Below, in pieces: positions 1 to 8,417 of a stretch of DNA of 64,000 nt (positions are counted from its first letter, which is position 1; each line of letters starts with the position of its first letter). The notes under the pieces are model-generated. The model ran no database searches and was not told where the DNA came from. It was given only the letters and a program-made list of their open reading frames with translations. Source of the stretch: JBJHCA01 sp050485785 (GTDB taxonomy: Bacteria; Bacteroidota; Bacteroidia; Chitinophagales; Saprospiraceae); assembly GCA_050485785.1 (NCBI GenBank), contig JBJHCA010000001.1, positions 1-64,000 of the forward strand. Reading direction: 5' to 3'. Made by a program: the position numbers and the translations under genes.

Positions 1-510
1 GGACTACACACTTATGGTGGGCTGGCCGGCCGGGATATGGAAGCCATTGCCGTGGGTATAGCCGAAAGTCTGAGCAATGATCATCAGAAAGCAAGGATAG
101 GCCAGGTTGAATACCTCGGAAATAAAATGATACAGTTTGGCATTCCTATCGTTAAACCCATTGGTGGGCACGGTATTTTTGTAGATGCCCGCAGGTTTTT
201 ACCGCATATTCCTCAGGATCAGTTCCCTGCACAGCGCCTGGCCGCTGAAATATATCTCGACTCCGGAGTGCGGACCATGGAAAGGGGCATAGTTTCTGCA
301 GGTCGGAAACCCGATGGTGAACACTATTATCCCCGGCTGGAATTGGTAAGGTTTACCATACCTCGCAGGGTTTACACTCAGGCTCACATGGATGTGGTGG
401 CAGAGTCGGTTGCCGAAGTCTGGGAAAAACGCGATAGCATAAATGGGATGAAGATGGTGTATGAGCCTAAATATCTTCGGTTTTTCCAGGCTAAGTTTGA
501 ATTGTTGTGA
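1..510 (+). CDS. Tyrosine phenol-lyase/tryptophanase family, C-terminal part (5' truncated)
   Basis: The reading frame is open from base 1 and runs to TGA at 508-510, so the gene starts before the window. About 169 residues are present, against roughly 460 in the family. The fragment opens with TYGGLAGRDMEA and ends YEPKYLRFFQAKFELL, both typical of the PLP-dependent beta-eliminating lyases that split tyrosine or tryptophan into phenol or indole plus pyruvate and ammonia. The catalytic PLP lysine lies upstream, outside the window. The motif MERGIVSAGR carries an Arg where, from memory, tyrosine phenol-lyases have their substrate-selecting Arg and E. coli TnaA has Ile, so I lean to tyrosine phenol-lyase; some tryptophanases may share it. 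The gene overlaps the next by four bases (GTGA), suggesting translational coupling to an acyl-CoA synthetase. Confidence 0.88.
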   Translation, partial: GLHTYGGLAGRDMEAIAVGIAESLSNDHQKARIGQVEYLGNKMIQFGIPIVKPIGGHGIFVDARRFLPHIPQDQFPAQRLAAEIYLDSGVRTMERGIVSAGRKPDGEHYYPRLELVRFTIPRRVYTQAHMDVVAESVAEVWEKRDSINGMKMVYEPKYLRFFQAKFELL

Positions 511-2543
511 TACGGCCTTCTCTGATATCTCCGGCCTCCATTGTTGTAGTGGGGGCTTCAGCCAACACCTCCAAACCCGGTGGTAAAGTGGTGCATAACT
601 TGCTGACTCACAGGTTTCAGGGAAAACTTTACGCAGTTAATCCCAGGCCCTTGAATATTGAAGGTTTGCATTGCGTTTCTGATATCAGGGAATTACCTGT
701 GGTCGACCTGGCCATTATCTCTATACCGGCTGCCCAGGTAGTTGAAACCGTAATGCTTCTACTCGAAAAAGGGGTCCGTTCGTTCATTGTTTATTCTGGT
801 GATTTTGGCGAATCTGGCCAGGAAGGGGAGGAGAGAGAGCGCATACTGGTAACAATGGTCAACAATTACGGAGGTACGCTGATAGGGCCAAACTGCATCG
901 GATTGATTACCGGATCATATAAAGGAGTATTTACCACACCGGTACCGGATTACTACTCCAACGGATGTGAATTGATTTCCAGTTCCGGGGCTACCGCTGT
1001 CTTCATTCTTGAAGCAGCACATACGTCAGGGCTTCGTTTCTCCAATATTTACTCGATAGGCAATGCAGCACAAACAGGTGTTGAGGAATTCCTGGAATAT
1101 ATGGATGCCACTTATCAGCCGGGTAGCTCCCCCAATATCAAGCTGTGCTATCTGGAGGATATCAGAAACCCGGCTAAATTCCTGAAGCATGCAGCTTCAC
1201 TGGTGAGAAAAGGTTGCCGCATGGCTGCCATCAAAGCCGGATATTCAGAGGCGGGAAGCCGCGCTGCACTCTCCCATACCGGTGCACTGGCTACCCCTGA
1301 CCGTCTGGTGAGAGCCCTCTTCAAAAAAGCCGGTATTGTTTATTGTGAAAGCCGTGAAGAGCTGATCAGCGTGGCATGTGTTTGGCAAATGAAGCCATTA
1401 ACAGGCTCTAATATAGCTGTGATCACCCATGCCGGCGGTTCAGCTGTAATGGTGACTGACACTATTACGTCACGTGGACTCTTCGTCCCTCCTTTGAAGG
1501 AATCCGACAGCAATCAACTGGCTTCTGAGCTACACCCGGGTTCTACAGTGAATAACCCTATCGACTTTTTAGCTACTGGTACTGCCTATCAGCTGGCCCG
1601 AATTATTGATTATTGTGAAGAACTGGATTACATAGACGGCATGATCGTTGTATTTGGAAGCCCGGGCTTGTTTGATGTAACAGATGCTTACCAGGTACTT
1701 CACCAAAAATCGAGAACCTGCACCAAACCCATTTACTCCGTTTTGCCCTCACTGGTTAATGCCGGAGATGCCATCAGAATGTTTGTTGAACAAGGCAATG
1801 TTCACTTTCCTTATGAAGTAGCTCTGGGCAAAGCCCTGGCTTTGAGCTATACCCGTCCTGTTCCCACTGATGCTGAAACCGGAGAAGAACAACGCTCAAA
1901 AAGTATCAGGGCACAGGCGGGCCAGGGACTGATAAATATAAGATCAGGGCTTCAAATGCTTCAGTCAGCAGGGCTACCTGTTGCCGACACCTGGTTTTGT
2001 TCCGATCTGAAAGAAGTATCTCATTTAGCGAGTACTTTGACCTATCCTGTAGTGGCAAAACTGGATTCTGCCATGCATAAAACCGATTTGGGCGGAGTGT
2101 TCCTTAACATTCAAGATGCAAATGAACTCATACACCGTTCCCGGGAGTTAATGGGATTGACCGATGATGCCGGAGTTCAAATTCAACCGATGCTGGGCGG
2201 ACATGAGTTTTACTTTGGCGTGGTGCGATATCCCGGCTATGGTCATCTGATCATGTGCGGGCTGGGCGGTGTTTTTGTGGAAATACTCAATGATGTGGCT
2301 TTTTGCCTGGCTCCTTTGTCTTCACATGATGCCATGGGTATGATCAAATCTCTGCAGGCTGCCAAAGTTTTTGATGGTTACCGGAACAAGCCCGGAATCA
2401 GCAGGGAACTTGTGGCTGAAATCCTCGTAAAACTTAGCCGGCTTGTCATTGCCGTACCGGAAATTGCAGAGCTTGACCTTAACCCGGTTATGATTAAAGG
2501 CAGCACCGCCTATATTGTGGATGCCAGAATTGTGTTGGTGTAA
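507..2543 (+). CDS. ADP-forming acetate/acyl-CoA ligase (fused alpha-beta)
   Basis: This 678-residue protein has the fused architecture of NDP-forming acyl-CoA synthetases: an N-terminal CoA-binding Rossmann domain (about 8-130), a succinyl-CoA-ligase-like domain (about 150-300) and a C-terminal ATP-grasp domain (about 460-678, ending in ELDLNPVMIK). The phosphohistidine motif SHTGALA places the catalytic His at residue 257. The family converts acyl-CoA, ADP and phosphate to an acid, CoA and ATP, so it makes ATP at the end of amino-acid or pyruvate fermentation. The start is GTG at 507, overlapping the stop of the upstream lyase gene, so the two are probably one operon. The N-acetyltransferase domain found in protein acetyltransferases of similar layout is absent. 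The acyl substrate cannot be told from sequence. Confidence 0.85.
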   Translation: MIRPSLISPASIVVVGASANTSKPGGKVVHNLLTHRFQGKLYAVNPRPLNIEGLHCVSDIRELPVVDLAIISIPAAQVVETVMLLLEKGVRSFIVYSGDFGESGQEGEERERILVTMVNNYGGTLIGPNCIGLITGSYKGVFTTPVPDYYSNGCELISSSGATAVFILEAAHTSGLRFSNIYSIGNAAQTGVEEFLEYMDATYQPGSSPNIKLCYLEDIRNPAKFLKHAASLVRKGCRMAAIKAGYSEAGSRAALSHTGALATPDRLVRALFKKAGIVYCESREELISVACVWQMKPLTGSNIAVITHAGGSAVMVTDTITSRGLFVPPLKESDSNQLASELHPGSTVNNPIDFLATGTAYQLARIIDYCEELDYIDGMIVVFGSPGLFDVTDAYQVLHQKSRTCTKPIYSVLPSLVNAGDAIRMFVEQGNVHFPYEVALGKALALSYTRPVPTDAETGEEQRSKSIRAQAGQGLINIRSGLQMLQSAGLPVADTWFCSDLKEVSHLASTLTYPVVAKLDSAMHKTDLGGVFLNIQDANELIHRSRELMGLTDDAGVQIQPMLGGHEFYFGVVRYPGYGHLIMCGLGGVFVEILNDVAFCLAPLSSHDAMGMIKSLQAAKVFDGYRNKPGISRELVAEILVKLSRLVIAVPEIAELDLNPVMIKGSTAYIVDARIVLV

Positions 2544-2604
2544 TCAGTGAATAGTTTGTGGCCCTTTGAATGTCAATATTCCACAATACTCAGGATCAGT
2601 GCAT

Positions 2605-2642
2605 AAAAAAAGGGAAGCAGCTTAGTACCGCTTCCCTTTTTT
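2605..2642. terminator. Bidirectional intrinsic terminator
   Basis: An 11-bp perfect stem (AAAAGGGAAGC at 2608-2618 and GCTTCCCTTTT at 2630-2640) with an 11-nt loop is flanked by A and T runs on both sides. It lies between the convergent acyl-CoA ligase and OmpA genes and can stop transcription from either direction. Confidence 0.85.
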
Positions 2643-2676
2643 AATCTGAGATATACTTTACTGATTTGTCAACCCA

Positions 2677-3564
2677 TTATCGCCCTGAATCGGTGGTCAG
2701 CAGATTGAAAAACTGATCCATCATTGGGGTAATGATAATTTCAGTTCTTCTGTTTTGTGCTTTGCCTTCGCGTGAGCTGTTAGTCGCTTTGGGAATGTAC
2801 TCAGAACGACCACCGGCTGTCATCCTTTGCGGCTCAATATTGTGAACGGTGTTCAAATGACGAACTACAGATGTGGCACGCATAACGCTTAGATCCCAGT
2901 TGTCCTTGATACAGGCGGTAGAAATCGGATCGGTGTCGGTATGACCTTCAACGAGGATTTCAATGTCCTTATGGTCATTGAGCACTCTGGCCACCTTGCC
3001 CAATACCTCACGGGCTCTGGCTGACAGCTCGGAACTTCCGGAGCGGAACAGGAGCTGGTCAGAGATGGATACATAAACCACACCTTTCTTCACTTCAACC
3101 TGAATATCTGTATCGTCAAAATTGTCGAGTGAGCGCTTGAGGTTCATCACCAGCTGCAGATTGATAGAGTCTCTGCGCTGTACAGCAGTAGTGAGGTCAG
3201 ATAGCTGACGGCTTTGCCTGTCAAGCTGCTCCAGTGAGCGCTTAATACTCTCAGCACCTGCTTTACTGACTACCGAAAGGTCTGCAAGACGATCGAGCAA
3301 ATTCGTATTGGTTGCTTTCAACAATTCCATTTGTTCTTCCATGGAGCGAAGCTGATTTCTGGCAGATGACAGTTCGCTGTTTCGCGCTTCCAGATCTCTT
3401 TTTAACTGTTCGTTAGAGTCGGAAAGTCCGGCATTGCGATCCATACATTCAACCAGTGCAAACTGTCTTTCCTGAAGACTGGCCTCAAGTTCATTGTACT
3501 TCTTCTTACTTACACATGAAGTAAGCATGGCTAAAGCAAATATTCCTACGATAATCTTTTTCAT
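2677..3564 (-). CDS. OmpA-family lipoprotein with coiled coil
   Basis: The 295-residue protein begins with a lipoprotein signal (MKKIIVGIFALAMLTSC, lipid-modified Cys17), followed by a heptad-like charged coiled coil (about 20-150) and an OmpA C-terminal peptidoglycan-binding domain (about 165-285). The latter contains VEGHTDTDP and, near the end, SREGKAQNRRTEI, which are its hallmark motifs. It should sit in the outer membrane facing the periplasm and tie the envelope to peptidoglycan. It is a paralogue of the gene at 30940-32034, which has the same layout and a longer coiled coil. It is transcribed alone toward the terminator at 2605-2642. A weak -7-like match lies near 3609-3616. Confidence 0.87.
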   Translation of the reverse strand: MKKIIVGIFALAMLTSCVSKKKYNELEASLQERQFALVECMDRNAGLSDSNEQLKRDLEARNSELSSARNQLRSMEEQMELLKATNTNLLDRLADLSVVSKAGAESIKRSLEQLDRQSRQLSDLTTAVQRRDSINLQLVMNLKRSLDNFDDTDIQVEVKKGVVYVSISDQLLFRSGSSELSARAREVLGKVARVLNDHKDIEILVEGHTDTDPISTACIKDNWDLSVMRATSVVRHLNTVHNIEPQRMTAGGRSEYIPKATNSSREGKAQNRRTEIIITPMMDQFFNLLTTDSGR

Positions 3565-3931
3565 GGTGACGGGTTGAGATTTGTGATTTAATAAATAGGG
3601 TTTAAAATCGTGGCAAAGGTCTAAAAATTTTAGAAACTTGCCGGAAAAACATTTTTAGTAAAAAACATAACGTACAGAAGTAATTCGCGGTTTAACGCGG
3701 CTTTTTCAGGTTTATTTTTACCTATGACAACTGGCGACAAAATTATGTTGACCCGGCTATTAAATTTAGATATTCATTATATAACATAAGCTGATAATAA
3801 GAGCAATAATCAAAAACATACATTATTCAAACCTTCAGCCAATTTTATTTCCCTGCTTTTCTTAGCTTTGTTCCCGCACTCACTGAATTTTTCAGTTTGG
3901 GTCTATTTATATTGCGTTCAGATAATCTTTT
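3565..3931. other. 367-bp AT-rich intergenic region between divergent genes
   Basis: No coding potential is visible. The stretch separates the divergently transcribed OmpA lipoprotein and arginase genes and must hold both promoters. On the + strand TAGCTTTG at 3863-3870 fits the Bacteroidota -7 consensus 62 nt before the arginase start, but no TTG lies at the right distance upstream. No hairpin or dispersed element was recognised. Confidence 0.5.
3863..3870 (+). promoter_or_regulatory. Candidate -7 element for arginase
   Basis: TAGCTTTG matches TAnnTTTG. There is no recognisable -33 TTG, so support is limited to position and strand. Confidence 0.35.
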
Positions 3932-4945
3932 ATGAAGCCCATTAAAATTATTGAGGTAAGAAGTGAACTCGGTGCCGGAACCAGAGGTTCGAGCTTGGGT
4001 GCAGAAGCACTCAAACTGGCATCACTGGAGCATAAATCTGATTTTTTCGGCAAATACAGATCCACCGTAATCAGGGACACTTCCAACCTGCTGTATAAAA
4101 CCACCAAACGGTCCAACGCCAAGCGGATCGAAGGGATCATTAAAATTTTTGACCGACTTTCCGTAGCAGTTTACCGCACGCTGTTTGCCAGGCAGTTTCC
4201 CGTAGTTATTACCGGCGATCACAGTTCAGCCGGCGGAACTATTGCCGGAATTAAACTGGCTTATCCTTCAGAACGAATCGGTGTAATATGGATCGACGCT
4301 CATGCGGATATCCATACTCCGTATACTACACCTTCCGGCAATATCCATGGAATGCCGTTGGCTACTGCTTTGGGTATCGATAATATCGAAAGCCAGACCA
4401 ACCAGGTTTCCGGCCAGACTGCCCGCCTTTGGTCGTACCTTAAGAATCTGGGTGAGATCAAACCCAAACTCTCTTCAGATGACCTGGTTTATGTAGGCTT
4501 AAGAGATCTGGAAAAACCTGAAAGGGATTATATTGAGAAGCATCAGGTGAAAGTAATTCCGGTTGAGGACTTCAGGTCATCTTCAATTGCTGATCGATGC
4601 CGGGAAGCACTGGAGCACCTGAGCCACTGCACAAAAATCTACATCACGTTTGACGTGGATGTAATTTCTTCTGACCTGGTGGAAGGCACAGGCACCCGTG
4701 TACCGGGAGGGTTTACTTTTGAAGAGACGGCTCTGATTCTTGAATGCCTTTGTACCGATCCGAGAATTTGCTGCCTCGAAATTACAGAGATCAATCCTTT
4801 GCTCGATGTAAAGAATCAAACTGCCAAAAACGTGTTTCCCGTGTTTTTGAGAGCAGTGGAAAGGATTCAGAAAACCCTGAAAAAACATTCGGATAAGCCG
4901 ACAGGTAAAAAGAAAAAGAAAGTTAAATCCGAAACCCGCTTATAA
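3932..4945 (+). CDS. rocF: Arginase/agmatinase-family ureohydrolase, probable arginase
   Basis: The 337-residue enzyme shows the dinuclear manganese motifs of ureohydrolases: GDHS at 95-98, DAHADIH at 122-128 and TFDVDV at 239-244 (Asp241 and Asp243). The segment GTGTRVPGGFTFEE is closer to arginases than to agmatinases. Arginase hydrolyses L-arginine to ornithine and urea in the cytoplasm. With the P5C dehydrogenase at 8418-10049 it supplies two steps of arginine-to-glutamate catabolism, although the genes are not adjacent. The C-terminal tail (about 315-337) is unusually lysine-rich and looks disordered. The 3' end overlaps the convergent mnmD gene by six bases. Formimidoylglutamase is an alternative within the same family. 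Confidence 0.82.
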   Translation: MKPIKIIEVRSELGAGTRGSSLGAEALKLASLEHKSDFFGKYRSTVIRDTSNLLYKTTKRSNAKRIEGIIKIFDRLSVAVYRTLFARQFPVVITGDHSSAGGTIAGIKLAYPSERIGVIWIDAHADIHTPYTTPSGNIHGMPLATALGIDNIESQTNQVSGQTARLWSYLKNLGEIKPKLSSDDLVYVGLRDLEKPERDYIEKHQVKVIPVEDFRSSSIADRCREALEHLSHCTKIYITFDVDVISSDLVEGTGTRVPGGFTFEETALILECLCTDPRICCLEITEINPLLDVKNQTAKNVFPVFLRAVERIQKTLKKHSDKPTGKKKKKVKSETRL

Positions 4946-5611
4946 CTTTGTGGCCCTGGTCATTTCCCTTTTACCCGGCGGACCCGGTAGCCTTTCTACA
5001 ATAAATCCGAGCTCCTTGAGATTGCGTTTAAATTGCCCCTGGGCACAGTAGGTCACCAAAATGCCGTCTTTTCTTAGTGCCTTGTGCAGTATTTTGAGCA
5101 TTTTCATTTCCCACAGCTCAGGCTGGGCACCAGGCGCAAATGCATCGTAATAGATCAGATCAAACTCGCGCTCAAAGTCAATTTCCTCAAATCTGGACTG
5201 TTGTTTGTAAATCCTGAAGGTATCGCCAAGCTTCAATACAGTATTCCACTCTTTTTGATGCATGGCGTAAAACTCCTTTCTGAAATCATGCGCATTGAGA
5301 AGTTGGGGGTAGTTAAGTTGGTGAGCCAGCCTCACACTGACCGGAAATGCTTCCACAGCATGATAATAAACCCTTAAATCGCGCTGTACGGATTCCAGAT
5401 AGGTAAGAAATGCATTAAGACCGGTGCCAAACCCCATTTCAAGAATACGAACCTTTTGATCCAGAACGCTGAGCATTCTCAGACCACTCTGAATAAAAAC
5501 GTGGCTCGATTCGCGGATGGCACCGTTCAATGAGTGATAGGGCACGCCATAAACATCGGAATGTAGAGTGTGGGATCCGTCGTCAGTAGTAACTAGCTTG
5601 ATGTCTTTCAT
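4940..5611 (-). CDS. mnmD: MnmD: tRNA 5-aminomethyl-2-thiouridine methyltransferase (MnmC N-domain-like)
   Basis: About 223 residues from the ATG at 5611 (MKDIKLVTTDDGSHTLHS), which matches how stand-alone family members begin; a longer reading from 5650 is possible. The SAM-binding motif is LEMGFGTGLN and the family signature YYDAFAPGAQPELWE is present. The enzyme methylates the aminomethyl group at the wobble uridine of certain tRNAs, the last step of mnm5s2U synthesis. The oxidoreductase domain that is fused in E. coli MnmC is absent, as is usual for stand-alone MnmD. It is convergent with the arginase gene and its stop lies inside the last codons of that gene on the other strand. Confidence 0.83.
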   Translation of the reverse strand: MKDIKLVTTDDGSHTLHSDVYGVPYHSLNGAIRESSHVFIQSGLRMLSVLDQKVRILEMGFGTGLNAFLTYLESVQRDLRVYYHAVEAFPVSVRLAHQLNYPQLLNAHDFRKEFYAMHQKEWNTVLKLGDTFRIYKQQSRFEEIDFEREFDLIYYDAFAPGAQPELWEMKMLKILHKALRKDGILVTYCAQGQFKRNLKELGFIVERLPGPPGKREMTRATKL

Positions 5612-5694
5612 GGCCGCTCGGTTTGGAAATTGCCGGTTGGTTGATCCCATTACAACCTGACCAGAAAAGCTGGATGCTATACGAAAGGGATTGG

Positions 5695-5856
5695 CTACAT
5701 GGTAGGCAGCAATACAGCGATCGTTTCAACAAACTGCTCGGCAGAAAGCGAAAAGTCATAAGGGCAGCCATATCCTCTGTTGCATGAACTCAGGCCGGCC
5801 AGGAGCAGTAATAATAATCCGGTAAACAAAAGCCCGGAAAAAGAAATGCGCTTCAT
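5695..5856 (-). CDS. Very small lipoprotein (53 residues)
   Basis: An open frame from ATG at 5856 to TAG at 5695-5697 encodes 53 residues. It begins with a basic MKR, then a leucine-rich hydrophobic stretch and a lipobox (GLSSC, Cys25), followed by a mature part of only 29 residues, NRGYGCPYDFSLSAEQFVET and a short tail. The signal is strong for such a short gene, and a TATCTTTG -7 element lies 38 nt upstream on the same strand (5894-5901), which supports expression. It precedes mnmD by 83 bp and may be co-transcribed with it. I do not recognise the mature part; an entericidin-like or membrane-anchoring role would be speculation. Confidence 0.55.
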   Translation of the reverse strand: MKRISFSGLLFTGLLLLLLAGLSSCNRGYGCPYDFSLSAEQFVETIAVLLPTM

Positions 5857-5893
5857 GATATATATTTCGTTACAGCAATCATAACTCAGCCTG

Positions 5894-5901
5894 CAAAGAT
5901 A
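5894..5901 (-). promoter_or_regulatory. Candidate -7 promoter element
   Basis: On the minus strand this reads TATCTTTG, a perfect TAnnTTTG match, 38 nt before the start of the small lipoprotein and mnmD. Confidence 0.5.
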
Positions 5902-5945
5902 TTGTTGTTTAGGTTATTTTCCTAATTTGCATTTTTTTCTTCTCA

Positions 5946-7307
5946 ATGAAACATCAACATTACCATTTGATTGCCATTGGTGGCAGTATCATGCATAATC
6001 TTGCCCTCGAACTCAAAAGCCAGGGCTTTACCGTTAGCGGCTCGGATGATAAAATTTATGATCCTGCACGTTCCCGACTTGAGCTGGCAGGCTTGCTCCC
6101 GACCAAGGAAGGTTGGTTTCCTGAAAAACTGCATCAATATCCCGATGCCGTAATTCTTGGCATGCATGCTAAAAAGGATAACCCGGAGTTGAAAGAAGCC
6201 ATTCGTCTGAATTTGCCCATCTTTTCCTTTCCAGATTTTGTAACGCAAATGACAAAAATGGCGGGAACCAGAATTGTAATTGCAGGAAGCCATGGAAAAA
6301 CTACCACCACTTCCATGATCCTCCATGTGCTGAAACACCTGAAAATTGAAACCGATTATCTCGTGGGAGCACAGCTTGAAGGTTTTGAACGAATGGTCAG
6401 GCTGAGAAATGCTTCCATTGCTGTGTTTGAAGGTGATGAATACTTGTCCAGCGCTATTGACAGCCGGTATAAGTTTTTGCACTACCGGCCCAATATTGCG
6501 GTGATAACCGGGATTGCCTGGGACCACATGAATGTTTTTCCCACACTGCAATTGTATTTCGATGCCTTCAGGCAGTTTACAGACAGCTTGCCTCAGAATG
6601 CTGTGCTGATCATGTATGCCGGTGATGAAGCGCTCAGAAATCTGGCCGCTGATGTTCGCAGTGATATCAGGATTGTATGGTACAGTGCACCTGAAGCCGG
6701 ATCCGACAGCCGGGGAACGGTTTTTGAAGATGATGGGCGGGTTTATCGTTACCCGTTTTTTGGCCGGCACAATCTTGAGAATATGGCAGCAGCATTGGAG
6801 GTTTGCACAAGCCTTTCCATTTCGCGACACGAATTTTTAAGTGCTATGGAAACTTTTCGAGGCGCGGCAAAACGACTGGAAGTTGTTTGGGACAAGCCGG
6901 GGTTTACTGTATTCAGCGATTTTGCGCACGCACCTTCCAAAGTGGCTGCCGCCGTTAAGGCGGTTCGCGGACAATACCGCGGAAGATATTTGATCAGCCT
7001 TTTGGAACTGCACACCTACAGCAGCCTGAACAGGAATTTTGTTCCTCAGTATAAAGGAGTGCTGCAGGATGCCGACAAGGCAGTGGTTATCTATGACCCG
7101 CAGGCCATGCAACTCAAAGGAATGGAGCCGATGGATGAAGCAACCATACGAAAAGCATTTGACCGCAATGATTTGCACGTGGTTAACCACCCGGAAGATT
7201 TGACTGCTCTTTTTTCAACGCTGCCTGTTCAGGACACTGTCTGGCTTATCATGTCGTCAGGCGGCATGATGGGTATTAATGTTGTGGATTATATTTCTGG
7301 CAGGTGA
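5946..7307 (+). CDS. mpl: Mpl: UDP-N-acetylmuramate:L-Ala-gamma-D-Glu-meso-DAP ligase
   Basis: This 453-residue Mur ligase has an N-terminal Rossmann-type domain starting HLIAIGGSIMHNLAL, a central ATPase domain with P-loop GSHGKTTT (114-121), and a C-terminal domain. The replacement of the usual GxGG loop by IGGSIMHNLA and the closing SSGGMMGINVVDY segment point to Mpl rather than MurC. Mpl reattaches the tripeptide released from old peptidoglycan to UDP-MurNAc, a cytoplasmic recycling reaction. The gene stands alone; the preceding intergenic region carries only an imperfect -7-like TAATTTG at 5923-5929. Confidence 0.88.
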   Translation: MKHQHYHLIAIGGSIMHNLALELKSQGFTVSGSDDKIYDPARSRLELAGLLPTKEGWFPEKLHQYPDAVILGMHAKKDNPELKEAIRLNLPIFSFPDFVTQMTKMAGTRIVIAGSHGKTTTTSMILHVLKHLKIETDYLVGAQLEGFERMVRLRNASIAVFEGDEYLSSAIDSRYKFLHYRPNIAVITGIAWDHMNVFPTLQLYFDAFRQFTDSLPQNAVLIMYAGDEALRNLAADVRSDIRIVWYSAPEAGSDSRGTVFEDDGRVYRYPFFGRHNLENMAAALEVCTSLSISRHEFLSAMETFRGAAKRLEVVWDKPGFTVFSDFAHAPSKVAAAVKAVRGQYRGRYLISLLELHTYSSLNRNFVPQYKGVLQDADKAVVIYDPQAMQLKGMEPMDEATIRKAFDRNDLHVVNHPEDLTALFSTLPVQDTVWLIMSSGGMMGINVVDYISGR

Positions 7308-7362
7308 AAACAAAAGGTTTTAATATATGCTTTTTAGTGTCAAAACCATACCTGAAAAAACA

Positions 7363-7370
7363 TATCTTTG
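7363..7370 (+). promoter_or_regulatory. Candidate -7 promoter element for the GT2 gene
   Basis: TATCTTTG, a perfect consensus match, lies 19 nt before the TTG start of the glycosyltransferase gene and implies a very short leader. No TTG is found at the expected upstream distance. Confidence 0.5.
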
Positions 7371-7389
7371 GCGCTCTAAATTGTAAGCT

Positions 7390-8133
7390 TTGTCCGACGC
7401 CGTAGTTATTATCCCCACTTATAACGAAAAGGAAAACATCACACAGATCATTCCGGTGATCATGCAACTCAGTGAACAATTTCATGTTCTTGTAGTGGAC
7501 GATGCATCTCCTGACGGTACGGCAAAACTGGTCACAGAACTGATGATCAAATTTCCCGGCCGCCTCTTTCTCGAAGAGAGAACCGGAAAATTAGGCCTCG
7601 GAACAGCTTACATCCACGGCTTCCACTGGGCCCTGAAAAGGAACTATGAGTACATTATCGAAATGGATGCTGACTTTTCCCATCCGCCTGAAAAACTGCC
7701 TGAGCTGTACCATGCATGTAAAACTAATGGCGCAGACGTCTCTGTAGGTTCACGGTATGTAAAGGGGGGACGTCTGAAAAACTGGCCTTTAGGCCGTATC
7801 ATCATCTCTTTCGGGGCTTCGCTCTACGTTCGGCTCATTACCTGGATGTTCGTCAAAGATCCCACCGCCGGCTTTGTTTGCTATAATCGCAAAGTGCTGG
7901 AAACCATTGATCTGTACAAAATCAGATTTGTGGGATACGCATTCCAGATAGAAATGAAATTTGCAGCCCATTCACTGGGATTCAGGATTGTGGAAATCCC
8001 CATCACCTTTGCCGACCGAAAAGAAGGAACTTCCAAAATGAGCTCCGGTATCTTTAAGGAAGCATTCTGGGGAGTTTGGGCCATGAAATTTAAAAGTTTT
8101 GCCCAGAGTTATGCCCGAATCGATAAAGCCTGA
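7390..8133 (+). CDS. Polyprenyl-phosphate mannosyltransferase-like GT2 glycosyltransferase
   Basis: The 247-residue protein follows the DPM1 branch of GT2: VVIIPTYNEKENI at the N terminus, VVDDASPDGTA for nucleotide sugar binding, the catalytic-site motif EMDADFSHPPE and SRYVKGG. It lacks the C-terminal membrane region of larger family members. Such enzymes transfer mannose or another hexose from a nucleotide donor to a polyprenyl phosphate on the cytoplasmic face, supplying lipid-linked sugar for envelope glycans or protein glycosylation. The start is TTG at 7390 (SDAVVIIPT follows); no nearer ATG fits the conserved N terminus. The sugar donor cannot be read from sequence. Confidence 0.83.
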   Translation: MSDAVVIIPTYNEKENITQIIPVIMQLSEQFHVLVVDDASPDGTAKLVTELMIKFPGRLFLEERTGKLGLGTAYIHGFHWALKRNYEYIIEMDADFSHPPEKLPELYHACKTNGADVSVGSRYVKGGRLKNWPLGRIIISFGASLYVRLITWMFVKDPTAGFVCYNRKVLETIDLYKIRFVGYAFQIEMKFAAHSLGFRIVEIPITFADRKEGTSKMSSGIFKEAFWGVWAMKFKSFAQSYARIDKA

Positions 8134-8190
8134 CCTGTAGATTGCAACTTGTTTGGGGGAATACAGTGTTTAGCGGTTTGTAGTATTTTG

Positions 8191-8211
8191 TTTTTTTATA
8201 GCTCTTTGTTG
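8191..8211 (+). repeat. Dispersed element, copy A
   Basis: A run of seven T is followed by ATAGCTCTTTGTTG (8198-8211), the core box of the dispersed family described in the findings. It lies between convergent genes, so a promoter role is unlikely. An inverted second copy follows at 8308-8353. Confidence 0.55.
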
Positions 8212-8307
8212 TACCTGATCCCTCATTGCAGCTCATGAAGTGTGATCGATGGCGATGTGCTACCGTTCCCTGAGCAAAACAGCTCCCTTAAGTATCAACA
8301 AATATCA

Positions 8308-8353
8308 GGTGCGCGGATGCGCACCCCACAAAGAGTGACCCCCAATCAAAAGG
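8308..8353 (-). repeat. Dispersed element with hairpin, copy A'
   Basis: On the minus strand this reads a T/G-rich tract, the box TCACTCTTTGTG, then a perfect 7-bp hairpin (GGTGCGC at 8308-8314, loop GGAT, GCGCACC at 8319-8325). The 11-mer CACCCCACAAA (8323-8333, + strand) is identical to one in the tilS copy. Together with copy A it forms an inverted pair about 160 bp across. Confidence 0.6.
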
Positions 8354-8375
8354 AAGAATCTCCGGACTTCAGGGC

Positions 8376-8402
8376 AAAAAAAAGCCTTCCCATGGAAGGC
8401 TT
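8376..8402 (-). terminator. Intrinsic terminator of pruA
   Basis: A 9-bp perfect stem (AAGCCTTCC 8382-8390, GGAAGGCTT 8394-8402) with a 3-nt loop is followed, on the minus strand, by a run of T (the A run at 8376-8383 on the + strand). It lies just after the pruA stop codon. Confidence 0.85.
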
Positions 8403-8417
8403 CAGTCACTTTGAATA

